Positions 63,424 through 64,000 of a stretch of DNA of 64,000 nucleotides are shown here, in pieces. The DNA comes from Streptomyces griseoloalbus (GTDB taxonomy: Bacteria > Actinomycetota > Actinomycetes > Streptomycetales > Streptomycetaceae), in assembly GCA_014650015.1 (NCBI GenBank), contig BMUD01000003.1, positions 1-64,000 on the forward strand, read 5' to 3'. The translations under genes were made by a program, and so were the position numbers. The notes beneath the pieces were generated by a model. That model saw only the letters and a list, made by a program, of their open reading frames with translations. It did not search any database and had not been told where the DNA came from. The stretch's first letter is position 1. The number at the start of each line of letters is the position of its first letter.

Positions 63424-64000
63424 GCCGGCGCTCCTTCCAGGGCGGGCCGCGCGTCGCGTGAGCGCAGCCACCAGTCGCGCAGTCCCCACAGGACCAGCGC
63501 GCCGTAGAGGACGTAGACGAATCCGGAGAAGGCGAAGCCGTTGGCGAAGTTCAGCGGGACGCCGACGAGGTCGACGAGCAGCCAGGCGAACCAGAACTCG
63601 ACCATGCCGCGGGCCTGGGCGTACATGGCGACGATCGTGCCGACGAAGATGTAGGCGTCCGGCCAGGGGTCCCAGGACAGGGACGGGTACAGGGTGAACA
63701 GCCCGCCCACGGCCAGGGTGCCCACGAGCGCGGCGCCCACCAGCAGGACGCGTTCGCGGTTGGTGGCGAACCGTACGGCGATGGAGCCGTCCTGGGCCTG
63801 CTGCCGGCCGCGGTTCCACTGCCGGAAGCCGTACGCGGCGACGAGCATGACGACGATCTGCTTGCCGGCGCTGCCGGAGAGGTGGGCGGTGGCGAAGGCC
63901 GCGAAGAGGATCAGGCCGGAGACGAACTGGGCGGGCCAGGTCCAGATGGAGCGGCGCCAGCCGAGGGCGAGGGCGACGAGCCCGACGACGTTGCCGATCA
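63420..64000 (-). CDS. ribM: PnuC-family transporter, probably riboflavin transporter RibM (5' end outside)
   Basis: Partial gene: it continues past the right edge. The visible C-terminal 190 or so residues contain several helices ([96 protein letters not shown]) and the family-typical [19 protein letters not shown]. PnuC proteins import nicotinamide riboside, but members inside actinobacterial rib operons (RibM of S. davawensis and C. glutamicum) import riboflavin, and this one is coupled to ribBA. An FMN riboswitch, if present, would be beyond the window. Confidence 0.85.
   Translation of the reverse strand, partial: IGNVVGLVALALGWRRSIWTWPAQFVSGLILFAAFATAHLSGSAGKQIVVMLVAAYGFRQWNRGRQQAQDGSIAVRFATNRERVLLVGAALVGTLAVGGLFTLYPSLSWDPWPDAYIFVGTIVAMYAQARGMVEFWFAWLLVDLVGVPLNFANGFAFSGFVYVLYGALVLWGLRDWWLRSRDARPALEGAPA

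Overview
The window is chromosomal DNA of a Streptomyces species. The evidence is the very high GC and third-position GC, the GTG and TTG starts, the ATGA/GTGA-coupled genes, and a set of Streptomyces hallmark genes (crr-ptsI with DasR sites, a Cvn conservon, smeA-sffA, rbpA with a sigma-R promoter, chiD). From memory, the gene order follows the S. coelicolor SCO1390-SCO1442 region closely. Most of the window is therefore core chromosome, not a recent island. I saw no tRNA gene, CRISPR array, transposase, integrase or phage gene.

Layout. 1-330: promoters and leader of a ribosomal RNA operon that runs leftward out of the window, sharing its upstream region with crr-ptsI (483-2679) and two tandem DasR-type sites. 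2758-9699: a hypothetical protein, acetoacetyl-CoA synthetase, a GH31-fold protein that appears to lack both catalytic aspartates, a Nudix hydrolase and a secreted VanX-like dipeptidase. 9846-17978: a conservon (sensor kinase, roadblock protein, DUF742 protein, small GTPase) split by a 1,227-residue 5-oxoprolinase/hydantoinase-type gene. 18397-19962: a small membrane protein and an IclR regulator. 19987-27230: a three-gene SMC/kleisin/WHD operon resembling MukBEF/Mks/Wadjet condensins, with no nuclease subunit visible. 27336-32669: a GntR regulator divergent from an MFS transporter-DUF1445-pxpABC operon for 5-oxoproline use; a perfect 19-bp palindrome sits inside its promoter. 32700-33233: remnants of two genes (a GT4 glycosyltransferase and an SGNH hydrolase).

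33396-46797: HEAT-repeat and ankyrin proteins; smeA-sffA (sporulation septum proteins, with SffA lacking the Walker A lysine); a divergent MocR/YczE pair; a glycerophosphodiesterase; an MFS protein; rbpA; fxsA; polyprenol-phosphate mannose synthase; an amidohydrolase. 47048-54756: an Lrp regulator, small hypothetical proteins, an acyl-CoA dehydrogenase, chitinase chiD with a DasR-type site in its promoter, a TetR regulator, a 46-residue membrane protein, a Tat-type secreted C39-like peptidase and a P-loop kinase with no ordinary start codon. 54806-54913 looks like a free-standing small RNA gene. 55187-64000: a TPR-AAA (EccA/CbxX-like) ATPase, a CNNM/CorC pair, a PH-domain protein and a mixed his/rib operon (hisG, hisE, ribH, ribBA, ribM-like) whose 5' end lies beyond the right edge.

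How the parts work together. The clearest themes are chitin and N-acetylglucosamine use under DasR (crr-ptsI and chiD), 5-oxoproline metabolism (pxpABC with a putative D-glutamate cyclase relative, plus a separate OPLAH-type enzyme), sporulation septation (smeA-sffA), oxidative-stress control of RNA polymerase (rbpA), and riboflavin and histidine synthesis. Starts were chosen from visible Shine-Dalgarno sequences and family lengths. All family assignments are by eye.
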